Assembly: GCA_900547385.1 (NCBI GenBank)
Contig: URGQ01000037.1
Coordinates: 1-14,591 of the forward strand
Source of the DNA: an uncultured Oscillospiraceae bacterium
GTDB lineage: Bacteria; Bacillota; Clostridia; Oscillospirales; Ruminococcaceae
DNA length: 14,591 nt
Reading direction: 5' to 3'
In this document: piece by piece, positions 7,510-13,292 of the stretch
Layout of the letters: each line of letters opens with the position of its first letter
Numbering within the stretch: position 1 is the first letter of the stretch
Program-made: the position numbers and the translations under genes
The notes under the pieces: model-generated
The model's database searches: none
The model's input: the letters and a program-made list of their open reading frames with translations, nothing else
Told to the model about the DNA's origin: nothing

Positions 7510-7518
7510 ATTATAACA
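7510..7518 (-). promoter_or_regulatory. predicted extended -10 promoter of rlmB
   Basis: TGTTATAAT on the minus strand is a perfect TATAAT with the TGn extension. The -35 region is weak (TCGATT at 17 bases). Transcription from here would run through the whole of element B before reaching rlmB. Confidence 0.5.
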
Positions 7519-7540
7519 CAGCCCTTCGCAAAAATCGACC

Positions 7541-7801
7541 CTATTTTATCAGAAGTCCGCCCAGCAGGGCCCCCAGCCCCACGGCGCTGCCCCATTGGGC
7601 CAGCCGGACGCCCCACAGCCGCCAGCCGCCGGGCTGCCGGGGCCGCCACCGCAGCGAACCTACATACCGCCGGGCATTCTCCCGTAGGGTCTCCTCACCG
7701 TTCTGCTGCTTTTCCGGCTTTACGAATAAAATCGCCCGCTCAAAAAACTCATTATCCACTTCCACTACCTCTACCACCTGCTTATTGACTCCCTTCAGCA
7801 T
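7541..7801 (-). CDS. 86-aa hypothetical protein with C-terminal membrane segment
   Basis: The function is unknown. The N-terminal half (MLKGVNKQVVEVVEV, then NEFFERAILFVKPE at 17-30) is acidic/hydrophobic and looks like a small conserved protein seen in many Clostridia. A basic, Arg/Trp-rich stretch (about 41-70, RWRPR, WRLWG) precedes a glycine-rich hydrophobic tail (GSAVGLGALLGGLLI, 71-85), which is probably a single C-terminal membrane anchor. A longer reading frame reaches 7990, but GGAGGG lies 7 bases before the ATG at 7801, and the extension covers the DnaA-box region with cysteine-rich, non-conserved-looking sequence, so 7801 is preferred. rlmB lies downstream on the same strand but appears to have its own promoter. 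Confidence 0.75.
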   Translation of the reverse strand: MLKGVNKQVVEVVEVDNEFFERAILFVKPEKQQNGEETLRENARRYVGSLRWRPRQPGGWRLWGVRLAQWGSAVGLGALLGGLLIK

Positions 7802-7924
7802 CACGCAGCCCTCCTTTTGCGGCATCAATTCCCTGTTATTTTGCTTCCTGCTGTGGAATTTATGCAGTCCCACCTGGCGGAAGCGACAGTGAGATATACA
7901 GACCGTATTTTTTACCTTTGCACA

Positions 7925-8153
7925 GTTTCCACACACTTTTCCCCCGGCAGTGTGGAAAACTCGGTGGAAAATGTGAAAAAGTGTCCCCATTTCGTCCCTT
8001 TTTCTCTCCTGTCACCGGTGGAAACATCTGTTTTATCCACAATTTACAGCAAATGGGCACTACAAAAAGTTTACCGGCCTTGCTCCCCGCTCCGGATTTT
8101 TTCACAAATGAAAACTAAACGCCGGTCGGAAAAATATCGTTATTTATTTCACA
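7925..8153. promoter_or_regulatory. cluster of DnaA-box-like sites in an AT-rich gap
   Basis: Four sites match the DnaA-box consensus TTWTNCACA exactly: 7951-7959 (-), 7972-7980 (-), 8033-8041 (+, the ideal TTATCCACA) and 8098-8106 (+). One-mismatch sites lie at 7925-7933, 7963-7971 and 8145-8153. A 9-bp inverted repeat, TTTCCACAC (7926-7934)/GTGTGGAAA (7950-7958), links two of them. The stretch 8130-8165 is AT-rich. The gap 7802-8265 holds no credible gene besides the aldolase promoter. DnaA binding is inferred from motif matching only. Confidence 0.5.
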
Positions 8154-8181
8154 AAAATTTGCGGAATCTGCCGGTATCTTA

Positions 8182-8210
8182 TTGCATTTGGCGGGCAATA
8201 TTGCTACAAT
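8182..8210 (+). promoter_or_regulatory. predicted sigma-A promoter of fba
   Basis: TTGCAT (8182-8187) and TACAAT (8205-8210) are spaced by 17 bases. The leader before the ATG is about 50 nt and contains the GGAGG site. Confidence 0.65.
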
Positions 8211-8265
8211 AGGGCTGAACGCACCATCCCTTTATACTTCTATTTTTTGAAGGAGGATCAATATT

Positions 8266-9201
8266 ATGCCACTGGTCACTACCAAGGAAATGTTCCGTAA
8301 AGCCTATGAGGGCGGCTACGCCATCGGCGCTTTCAATGTCAACAACATGGAGATCGTACAGGGCATTACCGAAGCGGCCCAGCTGGAGCAGGCCCCTGTC
8401 ATTCTGCAGGTTTCTGCCGGCGCCCGCAAATATGCCAAGCACATCTATCTCACCAAGCTGGTGGAGGCCGCTGTGGCCGATACCGATGTCCCGATCGCCC
8501 TGCATCTGGACCACGGCGATGGCTTTGAGATCTGCAAGGACTGCATCGACGGCGGCTTCACCTCCGTGATGATCGACGGCTCCAAGCTGAGCTTTGAGGA
8601 AAACATCGCTGTGACCCGCAAGGTAGTGGAATATGCCCATGACCACGGTGTTATGGTGGAGGGCGAGCTGGGCAAGCTTGCCGGCATTGAGGACGCTGTC
8701 AATGTCAGCGAAGCCGATGCCCAGTTCACCAATCCCGCCGAGGTGGAGGAATTTGTTTCCCGCACCGGGGTGGATTCCCTGGCCATCGCCATCGGCACCA
8801 GCCACGGCGCCTATAAGTTCAAGCCCGGCCAGAAGCCCCAGCTGCGCTTTGATATCCTGCAGCAGGTCAGCGACCGCCTGCCCGGCTTCCCCATCGTGCT
8901 GCACGGTGCTTCCTCCGTCATCCAGGCCGATGTAGAGACCGTCAACCGCTTCGGCGGCAAGATGCCCGATGCCATCGGCATCCCCGAGGAAATGCTGCGC
9001 CACGCCGCCGAGATGGCCGTCTGCAAGATCAATATCGACAGCGACCTGCGCCTGGCCATGACCGCCGCCATCCGTCAGCACATGTTCGAGCATCCCGATC
9101 ATTTCGATCCCCGGCAGTATCTCACCCCCGCCCGCGATCACATCCGCGAGCTGGTCCGCCACAAGATGCACGATGTTCTGGGCTGCTCCGGCAAGGCGTA
9201 A
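8266..9201 (+). CDS. fba: class II fructose-1,6-bisphosphate aldolase
   Basis: This zinc-dependent TIM-barrel enzyme of glycolysis and gluconeogenesis splits fructose-1,6-bisphosphate into glyceraldehyde-3-phosphate and dihydroxyacetone phosphate. The 311-aa protein starts PLVTTKEMFRKAYEGGYAIG. LHLDHGD (79-85) carries the catalytic Asp82 and the zinc ligand His83. VEGELG (131-136) provides Glu134. Further zinc ligands are His180 in GTSHGAYK and His213 in LHGASS, and KINIDSD (254-260) binds substrate phosphate. The segment around GGKMPDAIGIPEE (230-242) between the last zinc ligand and KINIDSD fits the aldolase clade found in anaerobic bacteria and some protists. The start is fixed by AAGGAGG 8-10 bases upstream. 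It is a single gene with its own promoter and a strong terminator. A tagatose-bisphosphate aldolase role is possible for this superfamily but less likely. Confidence 0.97.
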   Translation: MPLVTTKEMFRKAYEGGYAIGAFNVNNMEIVQGITEAAQLEQAPVILQVSAGARKYAKHIYLTKLVEAAVADTDVPIALHLDHGDGFEICKDCIDGGFTSVMIDGSKLSFEENIAVTRKVVEYAHDHGVMVEGELGKLAGIEDAVNVSEADAQFTNPAEVEEFVSRTGVDSLAIAIGTSHGAYKFKPGQKPQLRFDILQQVSDRLPGFPIVLHGASSVIQADVETVNRFGGKMPDAIGIPEEMLRHAAEMAVCKINIDSDLRLAMTAAIRQHMFEHPDHFDPRQYLTPARDHIRELVRHKMHDVLGCSGKA

Positions 9202-9218
9202 TTTTCCCCTTATGCACC

Positions 9219-9253
9219 AAAGGATCCCCGCCGGTGGCGGGGATCCTTTTTGC
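9219..9253 (+). terminator. fba terminator
   Basis: AAAGGATCCCCGCC (9219-9232) pairs perfectly with GGCGGGGATCCTTT (9236-9249) around a GGT loop, and T-residues follow. The convergent gene ends just beyond, at 9260, so the same stem may also stop transcription from that side. Confidence 0.9.
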
Positions 9254-9259
9254 GTTTTA

Positions 9260-10636
9260 TTATGCCACAGTCGTACCAGGGTAGTAGTGGTTCAAAATCT
9301 GCACATAGGTCCAGCCCTGCCGGGCGTACAGCATACTGCCGGTTTGGCTCATCCCCACACCGTGGCCGTAGCCGTAGGTGGTAACGGTAAAAATGCGGCT
9401 GTCCGCGTCATAGCTGATATCGAAGGCATGGCTGCGCAGTCCCAGGATGCTCTCCCTTATCTTCCGCCCCGTGGTGGTGGTATTGCCTACCCGTACGGTG
9501 CCTACATATTTTCCATCGGTACGGGAGGTGATCTCCAGCCAGGTGGCTGGGTCATCATTGGCGGGGTCCAGGCTCGTCCCAAGGGCGCTGTTCATCCTTT
9601 CGGCCATCTGCTCCGGGGTATAGGTATAGTCCTTGGAAAAAGGCGACCAGCTGTAGGAATAGCCCTCCTCGATGGAAGAATCTACCGAAACAAGGTAGGG
9701 GTACTGGGTGGTGCCCCAGACGCTTTGGGCCGTGGTGGTCACGCCGCAGCTGATGGAAAAATAGGTACAGTTGGCGTACTGGCCATTATAGTAAACCGCC
9801 TGGCCCAGCACCTCTTTCACACAGGCCTTTACCCGGTCGCCGGGCTCCACACTGCTAAGGCGCAGGGTAGGCGCACGGCCCAGGTAGTCATTGTAATACT
9901 TGATGTAGCTGTAGGAGGCCACCGCCATGGCCTTGGTGGATTCCCACTCGGTGCTGTTGCCCACCTCATTCTGCACCACGCGGCACAGAATTTCATAGGT
10001 ATCGCCAACTACCGGGGTGCTGCCATCGATGACACTGAGCTGGCCATATCCACCGGTGTCATCACTGCTTCCGTTATTGTTATCCGGCTCCGGTTCCGGT
10101 TTAGGGGTCGGGGCGGGGGTCGGGGCGGGGGCTGGCTCCGGGGCTGGCTCAGGGGTTGGAGCCGGAGCAGGCGTCTGTTCCGGCTCCTTTACGGTACCGG
10201 TATTACCGGTGCTCCCAGTATTCCCGGCATTGCCCGAACCATTGGAATTATTGGAATTGCCGCCGGTGGTGTCGTTCCTGTTCCCATTGCCGGTATTACC
10301 GTTTTTGTTGTCCCCGGTCTGCCCGGAGGGGTTCTCCGTTTTAGGATCGGTTTTATCCCCGGATTTATCATCAGCCTTACTTTCGGCCTTGGCGTCCGTC
10401 TTTTCCGGCTGCTTCTCCCCGGATTGACCGTCATTCTCGGCGGGTTCCTCATTCTCCTCCGGCAGCACCTCATTCTGCGGGATATGCTCCCAATCCGGCA
10501 GCAGGGCCTGTCCGCTTTGCACTGTGGGATAGATGGGCAGGTTCTCGGCGCCGGTGGGGGTGCTGCCGCAGGCAGCCAGCAGCAAAAGGGCAGCAGCGGT
10601 GGCCAGCGCGCGGCCGGTTTTCAGCGATATCGGCAT
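9260..10636 (-). CDS. SpoIID/LytB-domain lipoprotein
   Basis: The 458-aa exported protein starts with a lipoprotein signal: hydrophobic LATAAALLLL and lipobox LAAC with Cys23 as the lipidation site. Residues of about 55-195 are a low-complexity linker, first acidic/Lys-rich, then Asn/Gly/Thr-rich (110-148), then Pro/Ala/Glu-rich (151-184), long enough to reach into the cell wall. The C-terminal SpoIID domain begins near 212. Glu224 in VVQNEVG matches the essential glutamate of SpoIID, followed by TKAMAVASYSYI. The domain ends with GYGHGVGMSQTG (422-433), the family hallmark. SpoIID is a lytic transglycosylase acting on peptidoglycan stripped of side-chain peptides during engulfment. This protein is a lipoprotein paralogue rather than standard SpoIID, so its role in sporulation, germination or vegetative wall turnover is open. 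GGAGGG precedes the ATG by 6 bases. Confidence 0.9.
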   Translation of the reverse strand: MPISLKTGRALATAAALLLLAACGSTPTGAENLPIYPTVQSGQALLPDWEHIPQNEVLPEENEEPAENDGQSGEKQPEKTDAKAESKADDKSGDKTDPKTENPSGQTGDNKNGNTGNGNRNDTTGGNSNNSNGSGNAGNTGSTGNTGTVKEPEQTPAPAPTPEPAPEPAPAPTPAPTPKPEPEPDNNNGSSDDTGGYGQLSVIDGSTPVVGDTYEILCRVVQNEVGNSTEWESTKAMAVASYSYIKYYNDYLGRAPTLRLSSVEPGDRVKACVKEVLGQAVYYNGQYANCTYFSISCGVTTTAQSVWGTTQYPYLVSVDSSIEEGYSYSWSPFSKDYTYTPEQMAERMNSALGTSLDPANDDPATWLEITSRTDGKYVGTVRVGNTTTTGRKIRESILGLRSHAFDISYDADSRIFTVTTYGYGHGVGMSQTGSMLYARQGWTYVQILNHYYPGTTVA

Positions 10637-10680
10637 GAGGATCCCTCCTTCCGGGCGGTTTTTTGTAATAATCTGTCCCT

Positions 10681-10709
10681 ATTATACAGAATAGAATCAG
10701 TTTTGTCTA
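10681..10709 (-). promoter_or_regulatory. predicted promoter of the SpoIID-domain lipoprotein gene
   Basis: TAGACA (10709-10704) and TATAAT (10686-10681) are 17 bases apart on the minus strand. This is a sigma-A-type promoter, which suggests vegetative rather than strictly sporulation-specific expression. Confidence 0.6.
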
Positions 10710-10763
10710 CCGGTAGGATATGAACAGAGCGTGAAGAATGGGTGATGGCTCTTCCCCTGCGCG

Positions 10764-10800
10764 CAAAAAAAGGCGGAAGCTTGCCACTCCCGCCCCGTTT
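10764..10800 (-). terminator. terminator of the DUF937 operon
   Basis: On the minus strand GGCGGGAG (10794-10787) pairs with CTTCCGCC (10779-10772) via one G-U, with a 7-nt loop, and is followed by a run of T. The plus-strand reading also ends in a T-run, so it may work in both directions. Confidence 0.8.
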
Positions 10801-10811
10801 TTTTATGTCGT

Positions 10812-11702
10812 TTACTTTTTGCCGCCCAGCAGTCCGGTAAGGACGCTGCCCAGCAGCTCCGCCGCGTCGTCATTTTGGGCGGTCGATTTCTTCTTGGAAG
10901 AAGTGGTTTTCTTAGCGGAGGTAGTTTTCTTACCGCTAGCGGTCTTTTTTGCGGAAGAAGTTGTCTTTTTCCCGCTGGAGGTGGTTTTCTTCCCGGAGGA
11001 AGTGGTCTTTTTCCCGCTGGTGGAAGTCCCCAACGCGCTGCCCAGCAGGCTGCCGGCCAGGGAACTCAGCACATCGGAGCTGTCGCTCTTTTTGCTGCTC
11101 TTTTTGCCGCTGCCGCCCAGGGCGCTGGTCAGCAGGCCGCCCGCCAGGCTGGTAAGAATGTCGCCGCTGTCGCTCTTACCGGACTTTTTATTGCTGCCGC
11201 CCAGCAGGCTGCCAGCCAGCGAGATAAGGGTACTGCCGTCATCCTCGTCATCATCCCCGCCGCCCAAAAGGCTGGTGAGCAAGCCGCCGAGCCCGTCGCT
11301 TTGGGTCTTGGTCTTTTTCTTCTGGCTGCCCAGGGCTGCCAGCAGCAGCGGGGCCGCCATGGCCAGGATCTTGGAGGTATCCACCTTGCTGGCGCCGCTC
11401 TTTTTGGCAACGGCGTTCCGCACGGTCTCGGTCTCCCCGCCCAGAATCTTGGTAAGGATCTTGGCGCCATCCTCCGTATCCACATTCTGCAAAAGGCTTG
11501 CCAGCCCTTTGCTGCTGGTGTGGTCGTCCAGGGCCTTGGCCAGGCTGTTGGCCCCGTCCTCGGTGGAGGCATTCTGCGCCATGGCACCTACCAAAGCCGG
11601 CAGCGCGTTGGCCAGGACATTCTGGGTGTCCTTTTCGCTGGTGTCGGTTTGGCCCGCTATGGAGGAGATCACACTGCCAGAAAGCAGATCAGTCAAATTC
11701 AT
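10812..11702 (-). CDS. DUF937-type protein with glycine-zipper repeats and Lys/Ser/Thr tail
   Basis: The function is unknown. The N-terminal ~125 residues (MNLTDLLSGSVISSIAGQTD, then NVLANALPALVGAMAQNA and LLQNVDTEDG) match the DUF937 style of alternating Ala/Leu/Gly helices with no obvious catalytic residues. The remainder is repetitive. Five hydrophobic Gly/Ser/Leu segments (LGGLLTSLLGG 138-148, LISLAGSLLGG 159-169, LTSLAGGLLTSALGG 183-197, LSSLAGSLLGSALG 212-225, LLGSVLTGLLGG 283-294) are separated by acidic or Lys/Ser-rich linkers. Residues 229-272 are a SGKKTTS/SAKKT repeat resembling histone-H1-like tails. No signal peptide is seen. A possible RBS (GGAAAGGGG) precedes the ATG. It lies 18 bases downstream of the four-TM gene, so the two form an operon. 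The 296-aa length exceeds a bare DUF937 domain because of the tail. Confidence 0.8.
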   Translation of the reverse strand: MNLTDLLSGSVISSIAGQTDTSEKDTQNVLANALPALVGAMAQNASTEDGANSLAKALDDHTSSKGLASLLQNVDTEDGAKILTKILGGETETVRNAVAKKSGASKVDTSKILAMAAPLLLAALGSQKKKTKTQSDGLGGLLTSLLGGGDDDEDDGSTLISLAGSLLGGSNKKSGKSDSGDILTSLAGGLLTSALGGSGKKSSKKSDSSDVLSSLAGSLLGSALGTSTSGKKTTSSGKKTTSSGKKTTSSAKKTASGKKTTSAKKTTSSKKKSTAQNDDAAELLGSVLTGLLGGKK

Positions 11703-11720
11703 CTGTCCGCGCCCCTTTCC

Positions 11721-12419
11721 TTATTCCTGCTCCAATGCGCAGAAATCGCAGGGATCGGTGCGGTTGGCCTCAAAGGCTTCCTCAATGGTCCCCTGATAGA
11801 CCTTGCTGGACCGCATCAGGGTGTGGCAATTGGGGTCAAGGTGGTAGCTCTTGCCGAAACGGGTCCAGTAGACGGTACCGGTGCCCACCGCCTGCTGGGC
11901 GTCAGCCAGCTCCTCAGCGGAAACAGGGTTAAAGTCGATGGAGAACAGCGAAGCCAGCACCAGGGCAATGGCTGCCACTACGGTCACGATCTTCTTGGTC
12001 TTGCCATCCAGGTCCTTATTGGCCAGCAGCAGGATGACAATGGGCAAGAAACAAATAACGGAGGCGATCAGCCCCATGTTGTTCCACAGGAAGAACTTCA
12101 CGCTGCTCTGTTTGCTGGCGGGGTCCAGCCGGTTGGCCTTTTTCCACAGCTGGCTGCCGATGATGACAAGGATAAGATCGATGACCAGTGCCCCGATGAG
12201 CCAGTACATTTTCTGCTCCTCGGGGATGTACCAGGTGCCATTGAGCATCAGAATGGCGCCGACCTCAGCGGCCAGGGCCAGCACCCACAGGATGACAGCA
12301 GCTACACGCTTGCCGGTGGCGCTTTTCTTATTGGCGGCGGTGACGACTGCGGGGCGCTTGCCGGTTTTGCCGGTGGAAGCCTCCACAAACTCACGCTCGA
12401 CCTTCTTTTTTTCTGCCAA
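11721..12419 (-). CDS. four-TM membrane protein with C-terminal Cys/His motif
   Basis: The function is unknown. The 232-aa protein has a Lys-rich N-terminus (1-37), then four hydrophobic segments at about 38-60, 72-90, 112-133 and 143-162. The C-terminal part reads VYWTRFGKSYHLDPNCHTL (183-201), YQGTIEEAF (208-216) and CDFC (224-227). His193, Cys198, Cys224 and Cys227 have the spacing of the small putative metal-binding module (Y-H-x4-C ... G-T-xx-E-A ... C-x2-C) that is found at the ends of many Firmicute proteins. The start codon is TTG at 12419, supported by AAAAGGAGT about 9 bases upstream and no better ATG nearby. A predicted promoter lies upstream and the DUF937 gene follows 18 bases downstream. 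Zinc binding is inference; redox or structural cysteines are alternatives. Confidence 0.8.
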   Translation of the reverse strand: MAEKKKVEREFVEASTGKTGKRPAVVTAANKKSATGKRVAAVILWVLALAAEVGAILMLNGTWYIPEEQKMYWLIGALVIDLILVIIGSQLWKKANRLDPASKQSSVKFFLWNNMGLIASVICFLPIVILLLANKDLDGKTKKIVTVVAAIALVLASLFSIDFNPVSAEELADAQQAVGTGTVYWTRFGKSYHLDPNCHTLMRSSKVYQGTIEEAFEANRTDPCDFCALEQE

Positions 12420-12469
12420 ATTGGGTCACTCCTTTTCTATCACAAAAAATCGGGCGAAATGCCGATTTC

Positions 12470-12498
12470 ATTGTACCAAGCATGAGGCAGATGCGCAA
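12470..12498 (-). promoter_or_regulatory. predicted promoter of the membrane protein/DUF937 operon
   Basis: TACAAT (12475-12470) has a 17-base spacing to a weak -35, TTGCGC (12498-12493). The start codon is about 50 bases downstream. Confidence 0.45.
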
Positions 12499-12522
12499 GG
12501 CCTTTTTTGTGGAGAAAGGACA

Positions 12523-12547
12523 ACCGCCGGAGGCAGCCCCCGGCGGT
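12523..12547 (-). terminator. GC hairpin after a small reading-frame remnant
   Basis: ACCGCCGG (12523-12530) pairs with CCGGCGGT (12540-12547). On the minus strand it is followed by TGTCCTTTCTCC, a poor U-tract. It lies just after the TAA of the remnant at 12553-12603, so it may be an old or weak terminator. Confidence 0.35.
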
Positions 12548-12552
12548 GCGGA

Positions 12553-12603
12553 TTATTCTTCTTCGCGGCGCAGCAACAGTACCAGGGCAAGCGCAAGGGC
12601 AAA
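12553..12603 (-). pseudogene. possible decayed end of a tiny membrane-peptide gene
   Basis: One minus-strand frame reads FALALALVLLLRREEE and stops at TAA. A hydrophobic helix followed by RREEE is typical of tiny membrane peptides, and a GC hairpin follows the stop. The frame has no ATG, GTG or TTG start: an in-frame TGA lies only 4 codons before the helix. The 5' part appears lost or mutated. This is a weak call and could be chance. Confidence 0.25.
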
Positions 12604-12653
12604 CGGCGGAGAATTTCATTGCGCGGGTTTGGCTAATTTGGCTGTACTTAAGT

Positions 12654-12693
12654 AAAAAGAACGCCCGCGGCCTGCACTGGGCATAGCCGCGGG
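12654..12693 (-). terminator. terminator of the SASP gene
   Basis: On the minus strand CCCGCGGC (12693-12686) pairs with GCCGCGGG (12671-12664), then CGTTCTTTTT follows. It begins 17 bases after the stop codon. Confidence 0.85.
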
Positions 12694-12710
12694 TGTGGGG
12701 ATGGGGAAAG

Positions 12711-12893
12711 TTACTTGGCAGAATGGCCGCTCTCGTAGCTTTCGATCATGCGCTTCACCATCTCGCCGCCGATGGAACCGGCCTGACGGGCGGTGATATC
12801 GCCGTTGTAGCCCTGCTTGAGGTTAACGCCGACGGTGTTGGCAGCTTCCTGCTTCATCTGGTTCAGTGCTTCCTTGGCTTTCTTGTTAGACAT
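12711..12893 (-). CDS. alpha/beta-type small acid-soluble spore protein
   Basis: SASPs coat spore DNA, shift it to the A-like form and protect it from UV and hydrolysis; they are degraded by the protease GPR at germination. The 60-aa protein contains both family signatures: ALNQMKQEAANTVGVNL (9-25) and TARQAGSIGGEMVKRMIE (34-51), joined by KQGYNGDI in the clostridial style. The GPR site region is KQEAANTVGV; in most family members the residue after the cleavage Glu is Ile, Val or Phe, here it is Ala. GAGGAA lies 6 bases before the ATG. It stands alone with its own terminator. A sigma-G promoter is expected in 12894-12990, but I could not recognise a clear one. Confidence 0.95.
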   Translation of the reverse strand: MSNKKAKEALNQMKQEAANTVGVNLKQGYNGDITARQAGSIGGEMVKRMIESYESGHSAK

Positions 12894-12939
12894 GGTTTAT
12901 TCCTCTCTTTCATTGGTTTGGCGTTTGCAATGTGTATTG

Positions 12940-12955
12940 TGCGCCGCGCGGCGCA
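12940..12955. repeat. 16-bp perfect GC palindrome upstream of the SASP gene
   Basis: TGCGCCGCGCGGCGCA is a perfect palindrome lying about 47 bases upstream of the SASP start and 62 bases before the tRNA -35 box. It might be an operator or simply a GC-rich repeat relic. Confidence 0.4.
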
Positions 12956-13016
12956 GGCTATGAGAGGAACTTTTCGCCAGAAATAAAAAATAAAAGCGGT
13001 TTTTTTGCGATAGGTC

Positions 13017-13044
13017 TTGACTTTTACGCCGGAACCGTTATAAT
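13017..13044 (+). promoter_or_regulatory. strong promoter of the tRNA-Gln gene
   Basis: TTGACT (13017-13022) and a perfect TATAAT (13039-13044) are spaced by 16 bases. The mature tRNA starts 16 bases after the -10 box. Confidence 0.85.
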
Positions 13045-13059
13045 AATTCATGTTGCTAT

Positions 13060-13133
13060 TGCCCGATTGTGTAAAGGTAGCACGACAGACTCTGACTCTG
13101 TTTGTCTGGGTTCGAATCCTAGTCGGGCAACCA
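13060..13133 (+). tRNA. tRNA-Gln, anticodon CTG
   Basis: The acceptor stem is TGCCCGA with TCGGGCA. The anticodon stem ACAGA/TCTGT closes the loop CTCTGAC, giving anticodon CTG, which reads CAG. The T-arm is CTGGG-TTCGAAT-CCTAG with one G-T pair. The discriminator A and the CCA end are encoded in the DNA. Confidence 0.96.
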
Positions 13134-13139
13134 CAAAGA

Positions 13140-13172
13140 CCCTCGCCGTTTAAGATAGCAGCGAGGGTTTTT
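13140..13172 (+). terminator. terminator after tRNA-Gln
   Basis: CCCTCGC (13140-13146) pairs with GCGAGGG (13161-13167) and is followed by TTTTT. It comes only 4 bases before the tRNA-Pro gene, so tRNA-Pro depends on read-through or a promoter overlapping this stem. Confidence 0.75.
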
Positions 13173-13176
13173 CTAA

Positions 13177-13253
13177 CGGGATGTGGCTCAGCTTGGTAGA
13201 GCGCTGCGTTCGGGACGCAGAGGTCGCAGGTTCAAATCCTGTCATCCCGACCA
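13177..13253 (+). tRNA. tRNA-Pro, anticodon CGG
   Basis: The acceptor stem is CGGGATG with CATCCCG. The anticodon stem CTGCG/CGCAG closes the loop TTCGGGA, giving anticodon CGG, which reads CCG. The T-arm is GCAGG-TTCAAAT-CCTGT. CCA is encoded. Both tRNAs here have C34 and read G-ending codons, as expected in a GC-rich genome. Confidence 0.96.
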
Positions 13254-13292
13254 ACAAAAAAGGACGCCTTTTTGGCGTCCTTTTTTGTTGGT
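13250..13292 (+). terminator. long perfect terminator after tRNA-Pro
   Basis: ACCAACAAAAAAGGACGCC (13250-13268) pairs perfectly over 19 bp with 13274-13292, around a T5 loop. The core is GGACGCC/GGCGTCC followed by TTTTTT. The left arm overlaps the encoded CCA of the tRNA. Its right arm is also the start of the downstream tandem repeat. Confidence 0.9.

Noticed and set aside
7802..7990. 63-residue N-terminal extension of the 86-aa protein
   Set aside because: The ideal RBS lies just before 7801, and the extension passes through DnaA-box-like DNA with Cys/His-rich, noncoding-looking sequence.
7802..8265. Chromosomal replication origin (oriC)
   Set aside because: DnaA boxes are present, but dnaA, dnaN, rpmH or gyrase genes are not adjacent. 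I keep only the DnaA-cluster observation.
8179..9171. 330-aa antisense frame in fba
   Set aside because: Class II aldolase on the plus strand is certain by its zinc ligands; the antisense frame overlaps its promoter.
9173..10723. 516-aa plus-strand frame opposite the SpoIID lipoprotein
   Set aside because: It is antisense to a gene with clear domains; the Gly/Ile/Arg-rich repeats are just the reverse of the linker codons, and it also runs through the fba terminator.
10875..12485. 536-aa plus-strand frame opposite the DUF937 operon
   Set aside because: It spans two genes on the other strand, including their intergenic gap; there is no RBS and the composition is a mirror of the repeats.
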